A model generated the notes under the pieces. The model was not told the origin of the DNA, did not search any database, and worked only from the letters and a program-made list of their open reading frames with translations. Shown here one piece after another: positions 1 to 5,964 of a DNA stretch of 7,242 bases (the stretch's first letter is position 1; each line of letters begins with the position of its first letter). Origin of the DNA: Kaftiobacterium sp035693805 (GTDB lineage Bacteria; Sysuimicrobiota; Sysuimicrobiia; Sysuimicrobiales; Kaftiobacteriaceae); contig DASSGA010000224.1 of NCBI GenBank assembly GCA_035693805.1, positions 1-7,242 of the forward strand, given 5' to 3'. A program made the position numbers and the translations under genes.

Positions 1-173
1 GCCCGGTCATTCAGGTCGATCCCGCGGTGCGTCGCCTGCCAGGCGACTGCGCGATACATCGCCCCGGTGTCCACGTATCGATAGCCCAGGCGCTGCGCCA
101 GAGCCCGCGCGACGGTGCTCTTGCCTGCCCCGACCGGGCCGTCGATCGCGATCACCCGTAAGCGTGCGGCCAC
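1..173 (-). CDS. cmk: Cytidylate kinase, N-terminal part (runs off the left edge)
   Basis: Cytoplasmic enzyme that phosphorylates CMP and dCMP with ATP in pyrimidine nucleotide recycling. Only about 57 N-terminal residues are inside the window. They contain a P-loop, GPVGAGKST (residues 12-20), directly after the strand VIAID. The family-typical LGYRYVDTGAMYRAVAW follows, and then RGIDLND. The phrase DTGAMYRAV separates Cmk from other small P-loop kinases such as guanylate, adenylate or shikimate kinase. The start is a GTG seven residues before the IAIDGP strand, matching the usual short N-terminus. It lies 6 nt after the stop of the ABC ATPase gene, so the two are probably co-transcribed. 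The only purine-rich sequence before the start is a weak GGGTGG-type run. The C-terminal CMP-binding and lid regions are outside the window. Confidence 0.93.
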   Translation of the reverse strand, partial: MAARLRVIAIDGPVGAGKSTVARALAQRLGYRYVDTGAMYRAVAWQATHRGIDLNDR

Positions 174-179
174 CCCACC

Positions 180-989
180 CTACTTCTCGCCGCCCGTCGG
201 GAGGCCCTGGCCGAGCACGGTCACGACCGGGCGCCCGGTCACAGGGTGCGGGCGGACCTCGACGTCGGCCCCGTACACCTCACGCACCCGCTCCGGAGTG
301 AGGACGTCGGCGGGCGAGCCCAGACCCGCGACCCGTCCCCGGTCGAGCAGGACGAGGCGGGCGCAGAACATGGAGGCCAGGTTGAGGTCGTGCAGCGCGG
401 CGATGACGGTGAGGCCTGCCGTATTGAGCCCGCCGATGAGGCTCATCATCTCCACCTGATAGCGGATGTCGAGATGGGCGGTCGGCTCGTCGAGCAGCAA
501 CACCTCCGGCGCCTGCGCCAGGGCGCGGGCCAGCAGGACGCGCTGCCGCTCCCCGCCGCTCAGCTCATCCACGCGCCGGTGACGGAGCTTCCAGGTCCGG
601 GTGTGCTCCATCGCCTCGCGCGCCAGGGCCAGGTCCGCATCGCCTTCGCGGGCGAGCGGCCCCAGGTGGGGCGCACGGCCCATCAGCACGACGTCGAAGA
701 CGGTGAAGCCGAAGCCGTTGTGACTGTGCTGCGGGACGGCCGCCACACGCGATGCGACCTGGCGGGCGGTCAGGCCTGCGATGTCGGTTCCACCGAGGAG
801 GACGGTGCCGCGCTCCGGGGCGACGAGGGCATGGATCGCGCGCAGCAGGGTGGTCTTTCCGCTGCCGTTCGGCCCGACGATGCCGGCGAACTCCCCCGGG
901 GCGATGCTCAGGGCCACGCCGTCGAGGGCGGGGATCGCCTCGTAGCGGCAGGCGATGTCCTGCACGACCACCGCGGCACGCGCGCTCAA
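180..989 (-). CDS. ABC transporter ATP-binding protein, FecE/BtuD family (cobalamin, heme or Fe-siderophore type)
   Basis: Cytoplasmic ATPase subunit of a type II ABC importer, 269 residues with the TTG start. All nucleotide-binding motifs are intact: Walker A GPNGSGKTT (39-47), Q-loop Q87, signature LSGGE (143-147), Walker B LLLDEP with catalytic E168, D-loop AHLD (171-174) and switch histidine H200 in HDLN. The C-terminal EVYGADVEVRPHPVTGRP is typical of the FecE/HmuV/BtuD family. An open frame continues 44 codons upstream, but that part overlaps the binding-protein gene and is low-complexity G/A/R. I chose TTG because a GGAGG sits 7 nt before it and because it overlaps the upstream stop by 4 nt (TTGA), which suggests translational coupling. 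An alternative GTG lies 6 codons inside. The partner is the upstream BtuF-like protein, and no permease gene accompanies the pair. The substrate is inferred from family only; cobalamin or another corrinoid is most likely, and iron chelates are possible. Confidence 0.93.
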   Translation of the reverse strand: MSARAAVVVQDIACRYEAIPALDGVALSIAPGEFAGIVGPNGSGKTTLLRAIHALVAPERGTVLLGGTDIAGLTARQVASRVAAVPQHSHNGFGFTVFDVVLMGRAPHLGPLAREGDADLALAREAMEHTRTWKLRHRRVDELSGGERQRVLLARALAQAPEVLLLDEPTAHLDIRYQVEMMSLIGGLNTAGLTVIAALHDLNLASMFCARLVLLDRGRVAGLGSPADVLTPERVREVYGADVEVRPHPVTGRPVVTVLGQGLPTGGEK

Positions 990-1867
990 CGGAACGCCTC
1001 CGGGTGGATGATCGCGGCGAGCGCGCGCAGTCCATCCACGACGCGCGGGCCGGGCCGGGAGATCAGGGATGCGTGCACCTCTCCCACCCTTCCCGCCCGC
1101 ACCGCCGCAACCTGCTCCCATCCGCGGCGCGTCATCACACGGCGCCCCTGAGGGTAGGTGACGACGATGACCTCGGGGTTACGGCGGATCACCGCCTCCT
1201 CACTGACCTGCGGCCAACCGGAGACATCGGCGAAAACGTTCACCCCTCCGCCGCGGGTGATGAGATCCGAGATGAACGTCCCCGCCCCCGCCGTCATCAG
1301 CGGCTCACCCCACAGCTCCACGTAGACTTGTCGCCGCGGCCGTCCCGCAACGGCCGTGGCAACGACCTGCTCTTTGGCTCGCATCGCGGCCAGCAGCTTG
1401 CCCGCGGCGCCCGGCGCTCCAGTGAGCCGGCCGATGAGTTGGATCTGTGCGTAGAGGCCGGGGAGCGTCGCGGCATCCATCGCCACGACGGGGAGCTTCA
1501 TGGCGATGAGCCGCTCCAGTTGCCCCCGCTGGAGCGACGCCACACCCACCACGAGGTCCGGCCGCAGGCTCAGGATGCGCTCGACGTCGAGCACCACGCC
1601 GCCGACCTTCGGTGTCACGGCCACCTTCGCTTCCGGGTAGTCATCCGCCGAACTGACGCCCACGATGCGCGTGTCCAGGCCGAGGGCGAAGAGGATCTCG
1701 GTGAGGCTCGGCGCGACGGAGACGATGCGGCGGGGCGGCGCCGGGAGCGTCACCGTGCGGCCGAGGGCGTCCACGACCCGCAGCGGGAAACCTCCCGCGG
1801 CGTCCGCCCCCGAGACCGCAGGCAGGAAGACCGCCGCGACCAGACAAAGCACCTTCAGCACACGCAT
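986..1867 (-). CDS. ABC transporter substrate-binding protein, BtuF-like (class III, helical-backbone metal/corrinoid receptor)
   Basis: Exported receptor that captures a metal chelate, probably cobalamin or a related corrinoid, and delivers it to an inner-membrane permease. It has 293 residues. A signal peptide (MRVLK, hydrophobic core about 6-18, cleavage probably after ADA at 21-23) is followed by the entry strand of the fold, VVDALGRTVTLP (31-42). Then come RRIVSVAPSLTEILFALG (46-63), YPEA and PKVGG (77-90), the hinge region with ELWGEPLMTAGAGTF (184-198), and the terminal RPGPRVVDGL (271-280). E57 in SLTEILFALG and E224 in SEEAVIRRNP sit where this family keeps the two glutamates that dock on permease arginines. 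No lipobox cysteine is present (C8 lies inside the hydrophobic core), so a soluble periplasmic form is suggested. The ATG is chosen because it opens directly on the signal peptide. A GTG four codons upstream is possible. No clear Shine-Dalgarno is seen. The start shares CATG with divergent csaA, and the gene overlaps the ATPase gene by 4 nt. Confidence 0.9.
   Translation of the reverse strand: MRVLKVLCLVAAVFLPAVSGADAAGGFPLRVVDALGRTVTLPAPPRRIVSVAPSLTEILFALGLDTRIVGVSSADDYPEAKVAVTPKVGGVVLDVERILSLRPDLVVGVASLQRGQLERLIAMKLPVVAMDAATLPGLYAQIQLIGRLTGAPGAAGKLLAAMRAKEQVVATAVAGRPRRQVYVELWGEPLMTAGAGTFISDLITRGGGVNVFADVSGWPQVSEEAVIRRNPEVIVVTYPQGRRVMTRRGWEQVAAVRAGRVGEVHASLISRPGPRVVDGLRALAAIIHPEAFR
997..1001 (-). 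promoter_or_regulatory. Shine-Dalgarno GGAGG for the ABC ATPase gene
   Basis: A perfect GGAGG lies in the last codons of the upstream binding-protein gene, 7 nt before TTG at 989. It is the clearest ribosome binding site in the window. It decides the start of the ATPase in favour of a rare TTG over upstream in-frame codons or the GTG at 971. Confidence 0.75.
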
Positions 1868-1868
1868 G
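1865..1868. other. Shared CATG: overlapping divergent start codons of csaA (+) and the btuF-like gene (-)
   Basis: The palindrome CATG carries the csaA ATG on the plus strand (1866-1868) and the binding-protein ATG on the minus strand (1867-1865). The two coding sequences therefore overlap by 2 nt head to head, and there is no intergenic space for a promoter or a 5' leader. Each promoter must lie inside the other gene. I found no convincing -35/-10 pair or Shine-Dalgarno on either side. The csaA start is supported by family length, and the other start by its signal peptide. Confidence 0.7.
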
Positions 1869-2201
1869 GCCCGAATCACCCAGGAAGAGTTCGAACGAGT
1901 GGAGATGCGCGTCGGCCGGATCGTGGCCGTCGACGATTCCCCCAAGGCGCGCAAACCCTCATACCGGCTGACCATCGACTTCGGCCCCTTCGGGGTCAAA
2001 CGGTCCTCCGCGGCCGTCCGGCCCTTCTATTCTAAGGAAGAACTCGTCGGCCGCCGGGTGGTCTGCGTGGTGAACTTTCCGCCCAAACAGGTCGCCGGTT
2101 TCGTCTCGGAGGTCCTTACCCTCGGGGTCATGGAGCACGGGGGGCGGATCGTGCTCCTGCAGCCGGACCGGGACGCCGAGCTCGGCGCCCGCATCGGCTG
2201 A
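1866..2201 (+). CDS. csaA: CsaA-type chaperone, tRNA-binding (OB-fold) domain protein
   Basis: Small cytoplasmic protein of the CsaA family. In Bacillus subtilis CsaA is a dimeric OB-fold protein linked to protein export as a chaperone, and the fold is shared with tRNA-binding domains of methionyl- and phenylalanyl-tRNA synthetases. It has 111 residues, almost exactly the usual length of about 110. Family hallmarks are MRVGRIV (14-20), LTIDFGPFGVKRSSA (35-49), the highly conserved VVNFPPKQVAGFVSEVLTLG (68-87) and the closing VLLQPD...IG. The start at 1866 reproduces the family N-terminus (MARITQEEFERVEMRVG). A later ATG at 1905 would remove part of the first strand. No Shine-Dalgarno is visible. 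It is the only plus-strand gene in the window. It is divergent from the btuF-like gene, with overlapping starts, and convergent with the pspC gene, leaving 14 nt between the stops and no obvious terminator. Whether it acts in export or in RNA binding here cannot be told. Confidence 0.93.
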   Translation: MARITQEEFERVEMRVGRIVAVDDSPKARKPSYRLTIDFGPFGVKRSSAAVRPFYSKEELVGRRVVCVVNFPPKQVAGFVSEVLTLGVMEHGGRIVLLQPDRDAELGARIG

Positions 2202-2215
2202 CCCGTCCGGTACAT

Positions 2216-2623
2216 CTAGCGCAGGCCGGGACGCAGCAGCAGCAGGAGGACACCGCCGAGGATCAGCAGCACTCCGACGCCCCGATCCTGGAACAGCGCC
2301 TGAAATGCCGGCATCTGGCGCAGCACGAGGTAGGTCCCCCCCACCACCAGCCCCGTCCCGAGCATGCGCACGCGTCGCTTCGCGTCCTCATCCTCCGTGG
2401 GCGGCGGAGGCATCCCGGGTTCAGCGGCGATCTCGCGCACCGGCTCGTCGGGGACGATGAGCACCATGAGCAGGTACAGCAAGACGCCGAACCCCTGCCA
2501 CAGGGCCAGGAGCACGAAGGCGACGCGCACGGCGTTGCTGTCCACGTTGAAGTAAGCGCCGAGTCCCCCGCACACCCCGGCGATCCAGCGATCGGTGCGC
2601 GAGCGGTAGAGGATGCGTCTCAT
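2216..2623 (-). CDS. PspC-domain membrane protein
   Basis: Small inner-membrane protein of 135 residues. Residues 4-61 form a textbook PspC domain: LYRSRTDRWIAGVCGGLGAYF, then DSNAVRVAFVLLAL, a hydrophobic segment (about 34-57) and the closing VPDEP. A charged and proline-rich linker (62-86, with PPPPTEDED) leads to a second hydrophobic region (about 88-101) and a terminal membrane segment of Val/Leu/Gly (116-130). In enterobacteria PspC senses envelope stress together with PspB and controls PspA. Stand-alone PspC-domain proteins like this one are widespread and their role is mostly unknown, so a stress role is only inferred. The Met chosen begins the domain and overlaps the upstream citE-like stop as ATGA (4 nt), which suggests coupling. 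The longer upstream frame is shadow sequence. It is the last gene of the minus-strand operon and is convergent with csaA. No PspA or PspB gene is present. Confidence 0.88.
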   Translation of the reverse strand: MRRILYRSRTDRWIAGVCGGLGAYFNVDSNAVRVAFVLLALWQGFGVLLYLLMVLIVPDEPVREIAAEPGMPPPPTEDEDAKRRVRMLGTGLVVGGTYLVLRQMPAFQALFQDRGVGVLLILGGVLLLLLRPGLR

Positions 2624-3507
2624 GACAACCCGCCGCGCCGTCCGGCGATCCGTTCCGCCTGAGACAGCACGCGCATGGCCTGCCGGACGATCGGCGCGTC
2701 GACCATGCGGCCGTCCACCACCAGGACCCCCCGCGGTGCCGCCCGGGAGGCGTCGATGATCCGGCGCGCCCAGGCGATCTCGTCGTCCGAGGGCGAGAAC
2801 ACGGCGTGCACCGCGTCGAGCTGCGCCGGGTGGATGATCTGCTTCCCGGTGTAGCCCAGCGCCTTTCCTTCGCGACACTCGCGCGCCAGCCCCTCCAGAT
2901 CGCGCACCGCGGTGTGCACGATGTCGATCGCGTCCCGCCCCGAGCCGTGCGCGGCCAGGGCAACGTGGGCGCGCGCCTCGCGCACCTCATCGTTGATCGC
3001 CGTGCGCTGCAGCCCCATCTCCGCCGCCAGGTCGTCGGCGCCGAAGACCAGGGCGGCGACGCGATCCGAGGCCGCGGCCATCTCCGCTGCGCCCAACACT
3101 GCCTGCGGCGTCTCGATCAGCAACGCGAGCCGCACGCTGCCCTCGTCCATGTCACGGGCACGCTCCAGTGTCCGGATCACGCCGTCCACCAATGCCGCCT
3201 CAGCTGGGGCGCGGCTCTTCGGCAGGACGATCCCGGCGATGCCCGGGAGCAGGCAGGCCAGCAGGTCGTCCTCGAGCAGCCCCGTGGCGAGCGCGTTCGG
3301 CCGCAGCCAGACCGAGACCTCCCGCGGAAACCCCTTGGCCACGGCGGCGCGGATGAGCGTCCGGGCCTGGGCTTTGTCCTTCGCGGCGACGCCGTCCTCC
3401 AGGTCCAAGATGATCGCGTCGGCGGTCAGGCCCCGCGCCTTCTCCATCATCCGGGCCTGGTCTCCGGGCACGAACAGCATCGAGCGCAGGAGCGCGGGCG
3501 CGCGCAT
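2620..3507 (-). CDS. HpcH/HpaI aldolase / citrate lyase beta-subunit (CitE-like) family lyase
   Basis: TIM-barrel, metal-dependent enzyme of the CitE-like family, which makes or cleaves carbon-carbon bonds in acyl-CoA thioesters such as malyl-CoA, methylmalyl-CoA or citramalyl-CoA. It has 295 residues, a normal length. Visible motifs are RSMLFVPGDQ (8-17), ILDLEDGV (33-40), WLRPN (67-71, substrate-binding Arg69), IVLPKS (93-98), LLIETPQAV with probable metal ligand E132, FGADDLAAEMG with probable metal ligand D159, and the conserved end GYTGKQIIHPAQLDAV...F-PS. No citD or citF gene is adjacent, so this is a stand-alone lyase and not part of a citrate lyase complex. Its exact substrate cannot be read from the sequence. 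The ATG overlaps the carboxypeptidase stop by 1 nt (TGATG) and has GGGGG 6 nt upstream. A GTG one codon earlier is also possible. Finding a central-carbon enzyme in a cell-wall/segregation operon is unusual. Confidence 0.9.
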   Translation of the reverse strand: MRAPALLRSMLFVPGDQARMMEKARGLTADAIILDLEDGVAAKDKAQARTLIRAAVAKGFPREVSVWLRPNALATGLLEDDLLACLLPGIAGIVLPKSRAPAEAALVDGVIRTLERARDMDEGSVRLALLIETPQAVLGAAEMAAASDRVAALVFGADDLAAEMGLQRTAINDEVREARAHVALAAHGSGRDAIDIVHTAVRDLEGLARECREGKALGYTGKQIIHPAQLDAVHAVFSPSDDEIAWARRIIDASRAAPRGVLVVDGRMVDAPIVRQAMRVLSQAERIAGRRGGLS

Positions 3508-4634
3508 CACCGGCCCCCGGCGGCAAGGCCGCGCAGCCAGCGCCACAGGCGGACAACGAGTGAGCGAGGCGGGACCTCGTCCGCGGCGACGAGCGGGACG
3601 CGTCCGACCTCGACCCCGCCGCTCGTGAAGAGGAGCGTCCCCACCACTTCCCCCCGTTCGATCGGCGCCGCCGTCTTCGTCAGGAAGACCTTCCGGTTCA
3701 CGGCGGCCCCCTTCGGGACGACGATGACCGCGTCCTCCTTCGCCGCGGCGACCAGCGGGCGCCGGCCGTTTGGGACCGGCACCGTGCGGACCTCGTCGCC
3801 GGCCGAGGCGCCGCGAATGCGCGTGAACCCCCCGAAGCCGTAATTGAGCAGCGCGGCGGCGTCGCGATACATCGGCCCGCTGTTCAGCACCACGGCGATG
3901 AGCTGCCACCCCCCGCGCGTCGCCGAGGCCACGAGGCACGGCCCGGACTCGGCGATCCACCCGGTTTTGATCCCATCGGCCTCGGGGTAGCGCCACAAGA
4001 GGCTGTTGGTGTTGATCACCAGGCGCGTGCTTCCGCCGCGGCGGAGCTCCCAGGTCTGAGTGCGAACGACCTCGGCGATCCACGGCACGGCGAGCGCCGC
4101 CCGGCCGATGAGGGCGAGATCGTACGCCGTGCTGTAATGCTGGGGGTGGTGCCGGCCGTGCGGGGTGACGAAGTGCGAGTCGCGCGCTCCCAGGGCTCCG
4201 GCGCGGGCATTCATCCGCCCGGCGAATGCCTCAACCGATCCCGCGACCGCCTCGGCGAGGGCCACGGCCGCATCGTTCGCGGAGTGCATGAGCATCGCCC
4301 GCATCAGCTCCCCGGCCGTCCACCGCTCGCCCGCTTCCAGGCCGAATGCAGACCCCGAGCGCTCGGCGGACGCCCGCTCGGTGATCGTCACCACCGTCTC
4401 CGGGGTGAGCGACTCCGCCACGAGCAGAGCGGTCAGCATCTTCGTCGTACTGGCCGGCGGCCGCCGGACGTGCGGCGCGAGGGCATAGAGCATCCGCCCC
4501 GTCTGCACATCGACGAGGACGGCGGAGGAGGCGCTGAGCACGGGGGCCGGCGCCGCGGCCGATGGGAGAGCACGCCCCGCGCAGAGGACGGCAGCGAGGG
4601 CGCCGGTAGCGACCGTGACCGCGAACCTGGACAT
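3507..4634 (-). CDS. D-alanyl-D-alanine carboxypeptidase (peptidase S11, PBP5/DacB type)
   Basis: Penicillin-binding protein that removes the terminal D-alanine from peptidoglycan pentapeptides outside the cytoplasmic membrane. It has 375 residues. A signal peptide (about 1-28, ending SAAA) precedes the catalytic domain, which has all three active-site motifs: STTK (62-65, nucleophile S62 and K65), SAN (118-120) and KTG (223-225). PHGRHHPQHYSTAYDLALI (158-176) and the segment after KTG (ESGPCLVASA) are standard for the family. The C-terminal third is the beta-rich PBP5-associated domain. The protein ends in a basic amphipathic stretch, VVRLWRWLRGL, the usual peripheral membrane anchor. It starts 2 nt after the scpB stop with no good Shine-Dalgarno, so translation is probably coupled. 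The position after scpAB resembles dacB/dacF in Firmicutes. That position and the fold do not show whether it serves vegetative growth or sporulation. Confidence 0.95.
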   Translation of the reverse strand: MSRFAVTVATGALAAVLCAGRALPSAAAPAPVLSASSAVLVDVQTGRMLYALAPHVRRPPASTTKMLTALLVAESLTPETVVTITERASAERSGSAFGLEAGERWTAGELMRAMLMHSANDAAVALAEAVAGSVEAFAGRMNARAGALGARDSHFVTPHGRHHPQHYSTAYDLALIGRAALAVPWIAEVVRTQTWELRRGGSTRLVINTNSLLWRYPEADGIKTGWIAESGPCLVASATRGGWQLIAVVLNSGPMYRDAAALLNYGFGGFTRIRGASAGDEVRTVPVPNGRRPLVAAAKEDAVIVVPKGAAVNRKVFLTKTAAPIERGEVVGTLLFTSGGVEVGRVPLVAADEVPPRSLVVRLWRWLRGLAAGGR

Positions 4635-4636
4635 CC

Positions 4637-5254
4637 CTACAGAGGTAGGTCTTCCCCGTTCGGCGATCCGGCGGGCGTGGTCGTGATGAACGCGGCTCGC
4701 GGATCATCACCCCGCAGCGGCGGGAGCGCGTGGAGATCCCGCAGCCCGAAGTGCCGCAGGAACCCTTCGGTCGTGCCGTAGAGGATGGGGCGGCCGAGCG
4801 CATGCTTGCGCCCGACCTCGCGGATGAGGTGGCGGTCCAGCAGCCGCTCGAGGACGTGCTCACTGCGGACGCCGCGCACGGTTTCGATCTCGGCCCGCGT
4901 CACGGGCTGCCGGTAGGCGACGATGGCCAGGGTCTCGAGGGCGGCCTGTGAGAGGGGCTCCCGGTGATCCAGCCGCAGGAAACGCTGCACCACCTCGGAA
5001 AACTCCGGCCGCGTGCACAACTGATAGCCGCCGGCCACGACCTGGATCTGCAGCCCACGGCCGGCATAGTCCTGCCCGAGGTCCCGGAGCACGTCGAGCA
5101 CCGCTTCCAGAGGAACGGCGAGGGTCTCCGTGAGCTGCTCCGGGGTCACCGGCGCCCCGGCGACCAGCAAGACGCACTCGACAGCCCGCCTCAGCTCCGC
5201 GCGGTCGCTGTTCTCCTCAGACGTCGGGGTCGTCGTCTCGGGTTCCGTCATCAT
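4637..5254 (-). CDS. scpB: Segregation and condensation protein B
   Basis: Cytoplasmic kite-type winged-helix subunit of the SMC-ScpA-ScpB condensin complex that organises and segregates the chromosome. It has 205 residues. After an acidic, Thr/Pro-rich N-terminal tail (1-17), the first winged helix begins at AELRRAVECVLLVAG (19-33). The second holds the signature LSQAALETLAIVAYRQPVTR (101-120), then GRPILYGTTEGFL (154-166) and HFGLRDLHALPPL (168-180). A tail of about 25 residues follows. Two Met codons stand in tandem. The first overlaps the scpA stop by 4 nt (ATGA) and the second by 1 nt, so either could be used. The sequence just upstream is pyrimidine-rich with no Shine-Dalgarno, consistent with coupled translation from scpA and a stoichiometric complex. 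Confidence 0.96.
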   Translation of the reverse strand: MMTEPETTTPTSEENSDRAELRRAVECVLLVAGAPVTPEQLTETLAVPLEAVLDVLRDLGQDYAGRGLQIQVVAGGYQLCTRPEFSEVVQRFLRLDHREPLSQAALETLAIVAYRQPVTRAEIETVRGVRSEHVLERLLDRHLIREVGRKHALGRPILYGTTEGFLRHFGLRDLHALPPLRGDDPRAAFITTTPAGSPNGEDLPL

Positions 5255-5964
5255 GTGGTGAGGAGCATGAGCCGGATCGTCGCGAACGGCTGCGGCTGTT
5301 CCGCGCTGACGCGCCGCAGCTTGATCAACTCGAGCAGAGCGAGGAACGTGACGATGACCTCCAACGTGCCCGCCCGGTCCGAGAACAGGCGCGGGAACTC
5401 CACCCCCTGGGGATGCTCCCCCAGGAGGCGCAGGATGGCCTCGATCCGGTCGGCCACCCTGATCTCTTCCGCTGAGATCTCGCCGACGTGCTCGCGGGCG
5501 CGCTCGAGGACCTGCTGGAAGGCGTGGAAGAGGTCGTCCACCGTGACCCCTTCGAGGATGACCTCACCGGAGTCCCCGTCCTTCGGTCGGGCGAAGACCT
5601 TCTGCTGGTATTCCTCCAGCGCGCGCAGGGCGCTGCTCACTTCCTTGAACGCGCGGTACTCGTGCAGCCGTTCCTCGAGCCGTTCCTGAAGGTCCGACGG
5701 GGCGGCATCGGCCTCGGCCGGCTCCACCGGGGTCTCATCTTTGGGCACCAGCAGGCGCGACTTCATCTCGATCATCGCGGCCAGCACCCACAGGACCTCC
5801 GTCGCCTCATCGAGATCAAGGTGCACCCCGGTGCTCGCGACGTACTCCTCGGCGATCTGCCCGAGGGGGATCTCCCGGAGATCGACCTGCCCCTGCTGGG
5901 CGAGGTTGAGCAGTAGATCGATGGGACCTTCGAATTGCGGCAACTTCACGGTATACGTCGGCAT
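5251..5964 (-). CDS. scpA: Segregation and condensation protein A
   Basis: Kleisin subunit that bridges the SMC heads and binds the ScpB dimer. It has 237 residues, near the normal length. The N-terminal SMC-neck-binding helices are seen in LPQFEGPIDLLLNL (8-21) and VDLREIPLGQIAEEY (27-41), followed by VLWVLAAMIEMKSRLLVP, a conserved kleisin stretch. The middle, from about residue 80, is a charged helical linker rich in Glu and Arg (LQERLEERLHEYRAFKEV), the ScpB-binding region. The end is a small winged helix with TFLALLELIKLRRV and the family-typical F-x-x-I-x-L close. The ATG overlaps the stop of the M50 gene by 1 nt (TGATG), and its end overlaps scpB by 4 nt. All three are probably made from one message. 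Confidence 0.96.
   Translation of the reverse strand: MPTYTVKLPQFEGPIDLLLNLAQQGQVDLREIPLGQIAEEYVASTGVHLDLDEATEVLWVLAAMIEMKSRLLVPKDETPVEPAEADAAPSDLQERLEERLHEYRAFKEVSSALRALEEYQQKVFARPKDGDSGEVILEGVTVDDLFHAFQQVLERAREHVGEISAEEIRVADRIEAILRLLGEHPQGVEFPRLFSDRAGTLEVIVTFLALLELIKLRRVSAEQPQPFATIRLMLLTT

Noticed and set aside
246..1151. Plus-strand open frame (301 codons) antisense to the ATPase
   Set aside because: Its pattern is the reverse complement of the ATPase codons and it shows no independent protein signature.
1868..1999. Upstream extension of the binding-protein frame to an ATG at 1999
   Set aside because: The 44 extra residues are antisense to csaA, resemble no known N-terminus and would bury the signal peptide.
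1900..2000. TTGACC and TATGAG-like hexamers upstream of the minus-strand binding-protein gene, considered as a promoter
   Set aside because: Neither pairs with a matching partner hexamer at 16-18 nt spacing, so the match is no better than chance.
752..2035. Long plus-strand open frame (427 codons) opposite the ATPase and binding-protein genes
   Set aside because: Composition is Arg/Gly/Pro/His-rich with no recognisable domain. It is antisense to two well-conserved genes and runs into csaA out of frame. High G+C sequence produces such shadow frames.
2174..2187. Perfect 14-bp palindrome centred on GAGCTC near the csaA end, considered as a terminator
   Set aside because: It has no loop and no following T-tract, and it lies wholly within conserved csaA codons 14 nt before the stop. 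Probably chance.
2202..2215. Gap between the convergent csaA and pspC stops, considered for a bidirectional terminator
   Set aside because: Only 14 nt, with no inverted repeat and no T-run on either strand. Termination here, if any, may be Rho-dependent or by overlap.
2806..3843. Plus-strand open frame (345 codons) antisense to the CitE-like lyase
   Set aside because: Low-complexity Arg/His/Pro/Gly translation with no domain. The opposite strand has all CitE-family motifs.
2620..4083. Reading the CitE-like lyase as a fusion with a long N-terminal extension
   Set aside because: The extra 192 residues lie over the carboxypeptidase gene in another frame and are Arg/Gly-rich shadow sequence. 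The lyase is full length from 3507.
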